Shown here one piece after another: positions 7,214 through 14,826 of a stretch of DNA of 18,132 nt. The stretch comes from Mageeibacillus sp. UBA5747. Its GTDB lineage: Bacteria; Bacillota; Clostridia; Saccharofermentanales; UBA5734. The DNA is taken from positions 1 through 18,132 of the forward strand of contig DIFN01000001.1 in assembly GCA_002419145.1 (NCBI GenBank), read 5' to 3'. The notes below the pieces were generated by a model. That model worked only from the letters and a program-made list of their open reading frames with translations, made no database searches and had not been told where the DNA came from. The position numbers and the translations under genes were made by a program. The stretch's first letter is position 1; every line of letters begins with the position of its first letter.

Positions 7214-8938
7214 TTATTTTTTGGGATTGAAACTGTCTTTTAATGAGACCGAGCGGTTGAAAACCAGATGACCGGGCTGGCTATCACCGTTGTCGAGGCA
7301 GAAATAGCCCAGGCGCAGGAACTGGAAACTCGCCGGGACCTGATAGCTGGCCAGCGAGGCTTCGACTTTGGCTTCTGGGAGGATCTCGAGGGAGGCAGGG
7401 TTGATGCTGTCGAGGAAATTGCGATCAGCCGCATCCGGATCAGCGACGGTGAAGAGGTTGTCGTAAAGGCGGACTTCCGCCGGCAGGGCAGTCTGGCTGT
7501 CGACCCAGTGGATCGTGCCCTTGACCTTGCGTCCGTCCGGCGTATTGCCGCCACGCGTGTCTGGGTCATATGTTGCATGGATGGCTACGACCGAGCCGTT
7601 TTCGTCTTTGTCACAGCCGGTGCAGCGCACGACATAGGCAGCCTTGAGCCGGACCTCATTGCCGGGGTAGAGCCGGAAATAACCTTTGACCGGGGTTTGC
7701 AGAAAATCATCAGCCTCGATCCAGAGCTCACGTGAGAAGGAGACTGCGCGGGTGCCGGCAGCTGGATCTTCCGGATTGTTTTCGACAACGAAAGTCTCCG
7801 TCTGATCAGCCGGGTAATTATCGATCACCAATTTGATCGGCCGCAGCACAGCCATGACGCGGGTGGCGCTGGCGTTGAGATCTTCGCGCAGGCAATGCTC
7901 GAGGAAGCTGTATTCGACCGTGCTGTTGACCTTGGAGACACCGATCCGTTCGCAAAAATTGCGGATGCTCTTGGGCGTATAGCCGCGGCGGCGCAGACCA
8001 CCCAGGGTGGGCAGGCGCGGGTCATCCCAGCCAGAGACCAGCTGGTGCTCGACCAGATGGCGCAGCTTGCGTTTGCTCATCACGGTGTGGTTGATGCCGA
8101 GGCGGGCAAATTCGATCTGGCGCGGTTTGCTGGGCAGGTCGCAGTTATTGACGACCCAGTCATAGAGCGGCCGGTGATCTTCAAACTCGAGCGAACAGAG
8201 GGAATGGGTGATGCACTCGAGCGCGTCCTCGATTGGGTGGGCGTAGTCATACATCGGGTAGATGCACCAGGTGTCGCCGGTGCGGTGGTGATGAGCCCTC
8301 AGGATGCGGTAGAGAACTGGGTCACGCATGTTCATGTTGCCGGAGGCCATGTCGATCTTGGCGCGCAAGACCATCGAACCGTCGGCGAATTCACCGGCCT
8401 TCATGCGGGCAAACAGGTCGAGCGACTCCTCGGGGCTGCGGTCGCGCCAGGGGCTCGGTGTGCCGGGGCTGGTCAGGGTGCCGCGGCTGGCGCGCATTTG
8501 CTCCGGCGTCTGCTCGCAGACATAGGCCAAGCCTTTTCTGATCAGGTCACAGGCCAGGTCATACATTTTTGGGAAATAATCCGAGGCAAAATAGAAGCGG
8601 TCGCCCCAGTCATAGCCGAGCCAGTGGATGTCTTCCTGGATCGCCTCGACGTATTCGACGTCTTCCTTGCTCGGATTGGTATCGTCCATGCGCAGGTTGC
8701 AGACGCCGCCATATTTCTCAGCGGTGCCGAAATCGATCACAATTGCCTTGGCATGGCCGATGTGCAGATAGCCGTTCGGCTCGGGCGGGAAACGGGTGTG
8801 TACAGTCATGCCGGCAAACCGGCCGCCCGCGGCGATGTCTTCCTCGATAAACTCGTGGATGAAATGCTTGGATTCGACGGCTGTGTCATCGCTGGCAGTG
8901 GCGCCAGGGGTGAGATGAAAATTGTCGAGGTCAGCCAT
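7214..8938 (-). CDS. glnS: Glutaminyl-tRNA synthetase
   Basis: The 574-residue class I enzyme charges tRNA-Gln directly with glutamine. HIGH is seen at residues 59-62 within PPEPNGYLHIGHAKAI, and the KMSKS equivalent is MSKR at 287-290. Between them are typical GlnRS blocks such as RMDDTNPSKEDVEYVEAI and SLEFEDHRPLYDW, and the C-terminal half reads as the two anticodon-binding beta-barrels. The length is close to the 550-570 residues usual in bacteria, with a short N-terminal extension of about 20 residues. Its ATG begins two bases after the gltX stop, and its GGAGGAAAT ribosome site lies inside the gltX coding end, so the two are cotranscribed and probably coupled. Many Bacillota lack GlnRS and use transamidation, so its presence is informative. 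Confidence 0.96.
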   Translation of the reverse strand: MADLDNFHLTPGATASDDTAVESKHFIHEFIEEDIAAGGRFAGMTVHTRFPPEPNGYLHIGHAKAIVIDFGTAEKYGGVCNLRMDDTNPSKEDVEYVEAIQEDIHWLGYDWGDRFYFASDYFPKMYDLACDLIRKGLAYVCEQTPEQMRASRGTLTSPGTPSPWRDRSPEESLDLFARMKAGEFADGSMVLRAKIDMASGNMNMRDPVLYRILRAHHHRTGDTWCIYPMYDYAHPIEDALECITHSLCSLEFEDHRPLYDWVVNNCDLPSKPRQIEFARLGINHTVMSKRKLRHLVEHQLVSGWDDPRLPTLGGLRRRGYTPKSIRNFCERIGVSKVNSTVEYSFLEHCLREDLNASATRVMAVLRPIKLVIDNYPADQTETFVVENNPEDPAAGTRAVSFSRELWIEADDFLQTPVKGYFRLYPGNEVRLKAAYVVRCTGCDKDENGSVVAIHATYDPDTRGGNTPDGRKVKGTIHWVDSQTALPAEVRLYDNLFTVADPDAADRNFLDSINPASLEILPEAKVEASLASYQVPASFQFLRLGYFCLDNGDSQPGHLVFNRSVSLKDSFNPKK

Positions 8939-8940
8939 GG

Positions 8941-10404
8941 TCAGATTTCCTCCAGTTTCTTGAGTGCGATATAAAGACGGGCCAGGGATTCGTCGCGGCC
9001 AAGGATGCTAAGGATTTCAACCGCGCCGCCGGGCGTGACTTCCTGGCCGGAAAGAGCGATGCGGACTGGCCACATGACTTGGCCGTTCTTGATGCCCTTT
9101 TCGGCTGCGAAGTCAATCAGAAGGTCATGCAGAGACTGGCGTTCCCAGTGCGGCAACGCCTCGAGGGCGGTGACGACCTGGGGCAGGACCTGAGCGGCCA
9201 GGGCAGGGTCGGTCTTACTTTTCTTGTTAGCGAACAGGTCTGTCGAGTAGTCCTGACGCTGGCTGAGGAAAGCAACCATGTCCGCGACCTGGGTCAGGCG
9301 GGTGACACGCGGCTGCAGGATCTCGGCCAACAGGACGGCATCATAGGCGCGGCCGGCAAAGACGCGGTCGAGCTCGGGGCGGATCAGGCTGAGGAAATCA
9401 GCTGGGGCCATTTTGCGGATGTATTCGGCATTGAACCAGGTCAGCTTATCGTAATCGAAGACCGACGGTGACCTGCTGATCCCGTCGATGGCAAAGACTT
9501 GACAGAGCTCGGCCAGGGTGAAGAGCTCGGTGTTATCTTTGGGGCACCAGCCAAGCAAGGCGATGTAATTGACGATCGCTTCGGGCAGGTAGCCATCTGA
9601 GATTAGATCGGCAAAGCTGGTCGCTCCGTGGCGCTTGGACAGTTTCTTGCCGTCCTTGCCCAGGATCAGGGGCAGGTGGACGTAGGTCGGAATCTCCCAG
9701 CCAAAGGCATCGTAGAGCAGGTTGTATTTGGGCGTCGAGGAGAGGTATTCCGAGCCGCGCACGACATGAGTGATTGCCATGTCGTGATCGTCGATGACAT
9801 TGGCAAAATTGTAGGTGGGGTAGCCATCGGATTTCAGGAGGACTTGGTCCTCGAGCTCGCTGTTTTCAACCGAGATCTCACCGTAGACGGCATCCAGGAA
9901 GGTTGTCGTGCCAAAAAGAGGCATTCTCTGGCGGATGACAGAAGGCATGCCAGCGGCCAGGTTGGCCTGTACGACCTCAGCCGGCAGATCGCGGCAATGG
10001 CGATCGTAGCCGCCAGCGAAATTGCCTGCTGCCTCGGCTGCAGCGCGCACGCTCTCGAGGCGTTCTTTACTGCAGAAGCAATGGTAGGCTTTGCCTTCCG
10101 CCACGAGTTGTTCGGCATGAGGGCGGTACAGGTGCAGTCGCTCGCTCTGGACGTAGGGACCGTGCGGGCCACCGACATCCGGGCCTTCGTCGTGGGTCAG
10201 ACCAACCTCGCGCAGGGTGTGGTAGATCAGGTCCAGCGCGCCCTCCACCTGGCGCTCCTGGTCGGTGTCCTCGATGCGCAGGATAAACGAGCCACCGAGC
10301 GACCGGGCGATCAGGTACTCGTACAGGGCGGTGCGGAGATTGCCGACATGCATCATGCCGGTCGGACTGGGCGCATAACGGGTGCGGACAGTAGATGTCG
10401 TCAT
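8941..10404 (-). CDS. gltX: Glutamyl-tRNA synthetase
   Basis: The 487-residue class I enzyme attaches glutamate to tRNA-Glu. The HIGH motif appears as HVGN (residues 19-22) after APSPTG, and the KMSKS motif as KLSKR (254-258), both usual for this family. A partial zinc-site pattern remains at Cys109, Cys111 and Cys137, with Asp139 where E. coli has His. The C-terminal alpha-helical anticodon domain is full length. AAGAGG precedes the ATG by six bases. It is the first gene of a minus-strand run followed after two bases by glnS. With GlnRS present, this GluRS need not mischarge tRNA-Gln, but discrimination cannot be judged by eye. Confidence 0.96.
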   Translation of the reverse strand: MTTSTVRTRYAPSPTGMMHVGNLRTALYEYLIARSLGGSFILRIEDTDQERQVEGALDLIYHTLREVGLTHDEGPDVGGPHGPYVQSERLHLYRPHAEQLVAEGKAYHCFCSKERLESVRAAAEAAGNFAGGYDRHCRDLPAEVVQANLAAGMPSVIRQRMPLFGTTTFLDAVYGEISVENSELEDQVLLKSDGYPTYNFANVIDDHDMAITHVVRGSEYLSSTPKYNLLYDAFGWEIPTYVHLPLILGKDGKKLSKRHGATSFADLISDGYLPEAIVNYIALLGWCPKDNTELFTLAELCQVFAIDGISRSPSVFDYDKLTWFNAEYIRKMAPADFLSLIRPELDRVFAGRAYDAVLLAEILQPRVTRLTQVADMVAFLSQRQDYSTDLFANKKSKTDPALAAQVLPQVVTALEALPHWERQSLHDLLIDFAAEKGIKNGQVMWPVRIALSGQEVTPGGAVEILSILGRDESLARLYIALKKLEEI

Positions 10405-10453
10405 GGAAAACCTCTTTGACCGGTGCCTCTCGCTTCACGAAAAGCTTTTGACT

Positions 10454-10475
10454 TGTTCACCGGATGTTCACGGGA
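10454..10475. repeat. 11-bp tandem direct repeat in the divergent region
   Basis: TGTTCACCGGA (10454-10464) is followed without a gap by TGTTCACGGGA (10465-10475), matching at 10 of 11 positions. The period is close to one turn of B-DNA. It lies in the gltX leader. A perfect 8-bp tandem repeat ACACTTTG occurs at 10517-10532 in the same intergenic region, as does the palindrome AAAAGCTTTT at 10440-10449. Confidence 0.6.
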
Positions 10476-10499
10476 TGGGGCTAATCTTTAACGCATAAT

Positions 10500-10528
10500 A
10501 TGATACCATAGGATGCACACTTTGACAC
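10500..10528 (-). promoter_or_regulatory. Likely promoter of the gltX-glnS run
   Basis: On the minus strand GTGTCA (10528-10523) is followed after 17 bases by TATCAT (10505-10500), 4 and 5 matches to the -35 and -10 consensus. The start would fall near 10493, leaving a leader of about 90 bases before gltX. A divergent promoter for the plus-strand gene probably overlaps it, using TATGAT at 10499-10504, but I see no good -35 box for that one. Confidence 0.45.
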
Positions 10529-10546
10529 TTTGGAAAGAGGTACACG

Positions 10547-11392
10547 ATGTTTGGATATGTCCGGCCGTACAAGCCGGAATTGCTGGTCAAAGAACTGACC
10601 CGCTACCAGTCGGTCTATTGTGGGATCTGCAAACAGATCGGCCGCGACTATGGTCAGGTGCCGCGCCTGACCCTGGGGTATGATCTGACTCTGTTTGCAG
10701 TTCTGCTTTTATCCTTGACCCCGGATCAGCCGCCTGAGGAAATGGCCGGCTGCATTTCAAATCCGCTCAAGAAACGACCCATGCTCAAGGGCGGTGAGAT
10801 CATTCGCCTGGCAGCCGGGCTGACCATATTGCTGGCCTATCACAAAGCAGCAGATAACGCGCGTGATGAGCGCCCGGTTCTGGGTCACTCGGTCCAGTTG
10901 GTCCTGGCCCGTGCCCACCGCAAGGCCGCTCGCCGATACCCGACCTATGAGCAGGCGATCCAGGAACACCTCGGGTCTCTGCACGAATTAGAAAAAGGCC
11001 CGCCTGATCTGACTGCCAGTGACCATTTTGGCCGCTTGCTGGATTCTTTCATGGCCCAGGCAGCTCCTTTGGCCAGTGACGACCCGGCCATCCAAGCGGG
11101 GCTTTCCCGTTTTGGCTATCATCTGGGCAGCTGGATCTACCTGCTCGATGCAATTGACGACCGGGAAAACGACTGCAATAATGGCAGTTGGAACCCTTTT
11201 GCCACTCTGGATCCAGTGATCGCCCAGGAAAAAGCACGCGCTTTGCTGGAGCAGCACGAAATGGAAATGGACCGGGTCGCGGCTCTGCTGCCTTATGACC
11301 GCGATGCCGGCCTGATGGGCAACATCATCACCGTAGGTCTGCTGGCTGCCAGAGATACCATCCTGGCCGGACGTCGTCTGGGCAAGATCTAG
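10547..11392 (+). CDS. DUF5685 family protein, function unknown
   Basis: The 281-residue protein opens MFGYVRPYKPEL and has the CxxC motif YCGICK at residues 24-29, both of which I associate with DUF5685, a clostridial family of unknown role. It is predicted to be mostly helical and has no signal peptide. Two acidic motifs stand out: ADNARDE (102-108) and DAIDDRENDC (201-210), the latter followed by NGSWNPF. Pairs of Asp-rich motifs on helices recall isoprenoid synthases such as squalene synthase, but I cannot establish that relation. GAAAGAGG precedes the ATG by six bases. The next gene, 36 bases on, encodes a Cys-rich J-domain protein, a pairing I recall from other Clostridia. Confidence 0.75.
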   Translation: MFGYVRPYKPELLVKELTRYQSVYCGICKQIGRDYGQVPRLTLGYDLTLFAVLLLSLTPDQPPEEMAGCISNPLKKRPMLKGGEIIRLAAGLTILLAYHKAADNARDERPVLGHSVQLVLARAHRKAARRYPTYEQAIQEHLGSLHELEKGPPDLTASDHFGRLLDSFMAQAAPLASDDPAIQAGLSRFGYHLGSWIYLLDAIDDRENDCNNGSWNPFATLDPVIAQEKARALLEQHEMEMDRVAALLPYDRDAGLMGNIITVGLLAARDTILAGRRLGKI

Positions 11393-11428
11393 CCCACACT
11401 GATACGAGAATCAAGGAGAATCCATACA

Positions 11429-11857
11429 ATGGCTAAAAATCCCTATGAGGTCCTTGGTGTCCGGGTGGGCGCCTCCCCGGAGGAGATCAAGAAAGCGTAC
11501 CGGACCCTGGTCAAAAAATACCATCCCGACAACTACCAGGACCATCCGCTGGCTGACCTGGCCAAGGAAAAAATGCAGGAGATCAATGCAGCGTACGACC
11601 AGCTGACCTCCGGCAGTGCCCAGCCTGGGAGTGATTCATCGTCCCGGCAGGCATCCGGTTCATCCTCCCAGCAGCAATCCGCGCAGCAACAGTGGCAGCA
11701 GTGGCAACAGCAGCAGTGGCAGCAACAGCGCCCCTATGGCAACCAGAGTCCCTACTACCGCCAGTCCAATGGCGATGTCTGCAGCACGCTCAGTTGCCTG
11801 TGCTGTACCGATTCCTGCTGTGAATGCTGTGGCTCTGATCTGATCTCTTGCTGCTAA
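11429..11857 (+). CDS. J-domain protein with Gln-rich linker and Cys-rich tail
   Basis: The 142-residue product starts with a J domain (about residues 4-60) holding the HPD motif at 32-34, which would stimulate an Hsp70/DnaK ATPase. A Ser/Gln/Trp-rich low-complexity linker (about 61-113) follows. The last 25 residues contain ten cysteines, mostly in CC pairs (118, 123, 125, 126, 130, 131, 133, 134, 141, 142). It lacks the zinc-finger and substrate domains of DnaJ itself, so it is a specialised co-chaperone. AAGGAG lies ten bases before the ATG. The tail may bind metal or an iron-sulfur cluster, or form disulfides or be lipidated; none of these is proven. It is cotranscribed with the DUF5685 gene by spacing. 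Confidence 0.85.
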   Translation: MAKNPYEVLGVRVGASPEEIKKAYRTLVKKYHPDNYQDHPLADLAKEKMQEINAAYDQLTSGSAQPGSDSSSRQASGSSSQQQSAQQQWQQWQQQQWQQQRPYGNQSPYYRQSNGDVCSTLSCLCCTDSCCECCGSDLISCC

Positions 11858-11879
11858 CTGCTAATGGACGGCTGAGCTA

Positions 11880-12410
11880 ATGAACACCCGGACCCGGACC
11901 ATCACCTTAGGTGGCTTGCTGGCTGCCCTGTCGTTGCTGTTTCTCGTGATCGGAGCGATTTCGCCGACAGCTGACTTATCCTTATACGCACTCAGCTCCT
12001 TGCCGGTTGCCATTGCCGTGATCGAACTCGGCTTTCGCCGGTCTTTCCTCGTCTATATGACTATCACGGTGCTTGGCCTGGCCTGGCCTGGATTTGCTTT
12101 CACCTATCTTTTTGGGTTCTTCTTTGGCCTTTTCCCGATTTTGAAAGCCTTTTTTGAATCGAAGCTCAATCGACCTCTGGCAGCTCTGGCCAAGCAACTG
12201 GTGGCCAATGTCCTGGTCATTGCTGCGACGTGGCTCTTTGCCCGGGACATGATCCTCGCTCAAGCGGATGCCTGGGGCTGGTGGTACATTCCTGCCCTCG
12301 TTGTCGCACTCCAAGTCGGTGTCATTGTCTATGATTACGCGCTGGGCCTCTTGATTACGTTTTACCTGGACCGACTGGCCCGTCATCTCAGAAACAGGAG
12401 AATTTTATAA
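11880..12410 (+). CDS. Small multipass membrane protein, possibly ECF S-component-like
   Basis: The 176-residue product has about five hydrophobic segments (roughly 8-28, 34-50, 56-83, 103-121 and 135-162) and a basic C-terminus ending RHLRNRRIL. The opening TLGGLLAALSLLFL and the overall size resemble substrate-binding S components of energy-coupling-factor transporters or DUF2232-type proteins, but no substrate motif is visible. I recall similar proteins in Clostridia without a named function. It begins 22 bases after the J-domain gene. The ribosome site before the ATG is weak, so translation may depend on coupling. Confidence 0.65.
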   Translation: MNTRTRTITLGGLLAALSLLFLVIGAISPTADLSLYALSSLPVAIAVIELGFRRSFLVYMTITVLGLAWPGFAFTYLFGFFFGLFPILKAFFESKLNRPLAALAKQLVANVLVIAATWLFARDMILAQADAWGWWYIPALVVALQVGVIVYDYALGLLITFYLDRLARHLRNRRIL

Positions 12411-12432
12411 AGTCTGAGGTGCTAAGGGGGCT

Positions 12433-12460
12433 TTGCATCAATAAAATGATCGATTATGAT
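12433..12460 (+). promoter_or_regulatory. Possible promoter of the GGDEF-like gene
   Basis: TTGCAT (12433-12438) and TATGAT (12455-12460) are spaced by 16 bases, which suits sigma-A. The start would be near 12467, giving a leader of about 70 bases. I see no clear c-di-GMP riboswitch in that leader, only a small GTGC/GCAC hairpin. Confidence 0.45.
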
Positions 12461-12536
12461 ACAATTATTGATAAAGTGCACGAGCACGTAAGAGCCTGTC
12501 AAACGCCATCTCCAGGGTCTGGCAGCAGGAGCGCAC

Positions 12537-13712
12537 ATGGACAATCTGACACTTGCAGCAGCAAATGCTTTCATCCAGCTTTATTATTCGATCAATTTGC
12601 TGATCACATCTGTCCAGCGCAAATCCAGATCCTTGCGGTTTATCAGTCTGGGGTACTTGTTCCTGGCCGGGGCTTTTTTCATAGTTTTCGCATTCAATAC
12701 GGCCCCCACAGAAATTCTGGCTTTAATTTTTAATCTGTCGTTCAGCTTGTTTTTTTTCATGTATTTTGCCGGGATCCGGTCGTTTTGCGGTTTCAAAGCC
12801 TGGCCGGTCAAATATTCCCTGTTGCTGGTACTGGGTTATACCCTCCTGACCTTTGTGATCATCCTGGTGCCAGCCTCGTTTCCCCGCATTGCCATCACAT
12901 CCCTGTTGGTCGTTTGTCTGTTCGTTGATTTGACTGTCACGATCTGGCCAGTCTGGAAACGTCTGCGCCTGGTTGAAAGATCCCTCTCCATGCTGGCCTT
13001 GATTGCCTACCCGGGTTATCTGCTGGTCCGCCTGATGATCATTTACCGTGAATCTTACGCCGACAAATTTTTCACCGATGCCAGCGTAGAATCGACGGTA
13101 TCCCAGATCTTCATGATGGTCAATTTCAGCATCATGGCTTCAGTTGCGAATCTGATCGACGACAGGCTCCTGGTTTCGGACCTTCGGCATAAGAACCAGC
13201 TGCTGGAGGCACAATCCATTTTCGACCAGTTGACGGGACTGTACAATCGACAGTATCTCGAACAATCGGTGGGGCATGAGATCATCCGCAGCCGCAATGA
13301 CCTCCTGAACCATCACGGGTTGCACCCTGTGTCGCTGATTCTGCTCGATATTGACGCATTTTCTGCGATCACCGACCGCTTTGGCACCCATAAAGGTGAC
13401 CAGGTGATCCGGGAGTTAGCCGCACTGGTCCAGGGTGCTGTCCAGAAACATGATTTTGTTGTTCGTTATACGGCTACTGAGTTTCTCCTCATCCTCTTGG
13501 AGAAAAACAAGCATGAGGCCTTGATTGTCGCCGAAAACCTGCGCCACCAGATCGAGACGCAGCCGCGCCCCCTGGTCTGTTCATACACTGCCAGCCTTGG
13601 TGTGGCGGAACATGAAACGGGTGAGAATTTTGAGCACTGGCTGAACCGTGCCATGCTCGCCCTGAACCAGGCTAAGAAAAACGGCAGGAACCGGGTGGTT
13701 TCTGCCGCTTGA
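12537..13712 (+). CDS. Membrane protein with degenerate GGDEF domain
   Basis: The 391-residue product has an N-terminal membrane region of about six or seven helices (residues 5-208) followed by a GGDEF-type domain (about 228-390), recognisable from FDQLTGLYNRQYLE, LLDIDAFSAITDRFG and a C-terminal block ending NQAKKNGRNRVV. The signature GGDEF is replaced by TATEF (312-316). The FKxIND block reads FSAITD, so the Asn used to bind the base is Thr. The RxxD inhibitory site reads QKHD (303-306). The domain probably does not make c-di-GMP and may act as a sensor or scaffold. CAGGAG lies just before the ATG. Its direction matches the DUF5685 run, but it has its own likely promoter. Confidence 0.88.
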   Translation: MDNLTLAAANAFIQLYYSINLLITSVQRKSRSLRFISLGYLFLAGAFFIVFAFNTAPTEILALIFNLSFSLFFFMYFAGIRSFCGFKAWPVKYSLLLVLGYTLLTFVIILVPASFPRIAITSLLVVCLFVDLTVTIWPVWKRLRLVERSLSMLALIAYPGYLLVRLMIIYRESYADKFFTDASVESTVSQIFMMVNFSIMASVANLIDDRLLVSDLRHKNQLLEAQSIFDQLTGLYNRQYLEQSVGHEIIRSRNDLLNHHGLHPVSLILLDIDAFSAITDRFGTHKGDQVIRELAALVQGAVQKHDFVVRYTATEFLLILLEKNKHEALIVAENLRHQIETQPRPLVCSYTASLGVAEHETGENFEHWLNRAMLALNQAKKNGRNRVVSAA

Positions 13713-13786
13713 GCGTGGGTAAAACAGGGTGTAAGGTGCTTGCTTTGCCGATCTGGCCAATCACACCGGGCTGGGGCTGTGCCTTG

Positions 13787-14691
13787 TCAGGAAAGCAGGC
13801 GTTTTTCTCCTGTGATGGCTTTGAAAGGGGCGATGTTTTGAGTCACTTCCAGAGTCCCGAGGTAACGACCATCGGCGCCGCGCACGGCAAAGGGAAAAAC
13901 ACGTTCATCAGCCCGTGAGAAATAACGCACGATGTCGTTTCATCGACAAAGGTTATGTCGAGCGGCAGCTTGTCGAGCAAGGCTGACAGCTGGTCGAGGC
14001 GCAGGACACCTGTGTCAAAGTGGATCAGGCCGTCAGTTGGGGCAAAAGGGGTCGCTGTGGCCGTCACTCTGGACTGCTCACCAGATGCATCCATCAAGTG
14101 CTTTAGAATTGAGTCAGCATCGGAATGAGGATGTTTTCTTCTTTGAAGAACATTTCAGATATTTTCTTGTACAATTCGGCCAGGGCTGGGACGACGCTGG
14201 GGTCGCGCTCCATGACCTGGCGGCGACAAGCCTTGATGGCAGCGCGAATTTCGTCGTCGACTCCCCACATGACTTTCGGCGGAGCTTCTCGGCCATATTT
14301 CTCCAGATAGGGGAAGATCAGCATCTCTTTGCGGCCATAATGCTTGTCGATGTCGGACAAAAGCCCGAGCGAGGCAGCCAAAGCATCGCCACCGGCTGCA
14401 GGATCGGCTGCATAGGCCTGGGTTTGAGGTTCCAGCGTTGCTTTGATCAGATTGGCCAACGCTTCGTTTCCCCGGATCAATATCCGCACCGGATGACCGG
14501 GAATCTCATCCAGCTCGCGATCGTCTGGCTCTTCGAGCTGGTCCCGGAAAACATCCGCGTGGACATCGCACAACCGCTGGATTTCTTTTACCGGCATGCC
14601 CTCCGTAACCAGTTCACCCTCCAGGCGGGCTATCTCATCCCCGCCGCTCCCGATCACTCAAAACTTCCCGGTTATTGATAAATTCACTCAT
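13787..14691 (-). pseudogene. Decayed DUF438/hemerythrin/PAS protein gene
   Basis: Four pieces of one family are read in order but in three frames. Piece 1 starts at ATG 14691 behind AAGGAGG and reads MSEFINNREVL before hitting a stop. Piece 2 (about 14640-14103) holds the rest of DUF438, with EGMPVKEIQRLCDVHADVF, and a hemerythrin-like domain ending EENILIPML and then TAA. Piece 3 (about 14097-13950) gives the start of the PAS domain, FDTGVLRLDQLSALLDKLPLDITFVDE split across its two halves. Piece 4, shifted again, reads DIVRYFSRADERVFP, FAVRGADGRYLGTLEV and GEKRLLS and stops at 13787. Blocks expected between the pieces are missing, including the NCHPP region. Two His ligands of the hemerythrin domain also appear replaced (HPVR, WGVDDEIR). 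The gene is therefore almost certainly dead; a short hemerythrin peptide could still be made. Confidence 0.85.
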
Positions 14692-14705
14692 ATGAGCCCT
14701 CCTTG

Positions 14706-14718
14706 GGACGCCGTCCCT
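14706..14718. repeat. Hairpin just before the pseudogene ribosome site
   Basis: GGGAC and GTCCC pair perfectly around three bases (GCC on the plus strand), directly upstream of the AAGGAGG of the decayed gene. The rest of the gap from 14700 to 14827 shows only a second small hairpin, GTAGC/GCTAC near 14765, and no good terminator or promoter. Confidence 0.35.
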
Positions 14719-14826
14719 TTTTCGGCACAGTTCAAGGTTACTCGCTTTTTACCGATGTGGCTGTAGCCCCAGCTACGAATGGCGGGTTGGCGCTGGGTGG
14801 GGCTTGAGGTGTGGCGGAGGGGTGTG

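Noticed and set aside
7895..8974. A 359-codon plus-strand open frame opposite glnS
   Set aside because: The glnS motifs are unmistakable on the other strand. This frame has no recognisable domain or ribosome site.
9628..10419. A 263-codon plus-strand open frame opposite gltX
   Set aside because: It is antisense to well-conserved gltX blocks and shows no motif of its own.
10405..10493. T-box leader for gltX-glnS
   Set aside because: The leader is about 90 bases, with no T-box sequence or antiterminator and terminator pair.
12467..12536. c-di-GMP riboswitch in the leader of the GGDEF-like gene
   Set aside because: The leader has only a small GTGC/GCAC hairpin and lacks the conserved blocks of GEMM-type aptamers, and it is too short for a full aptamer.
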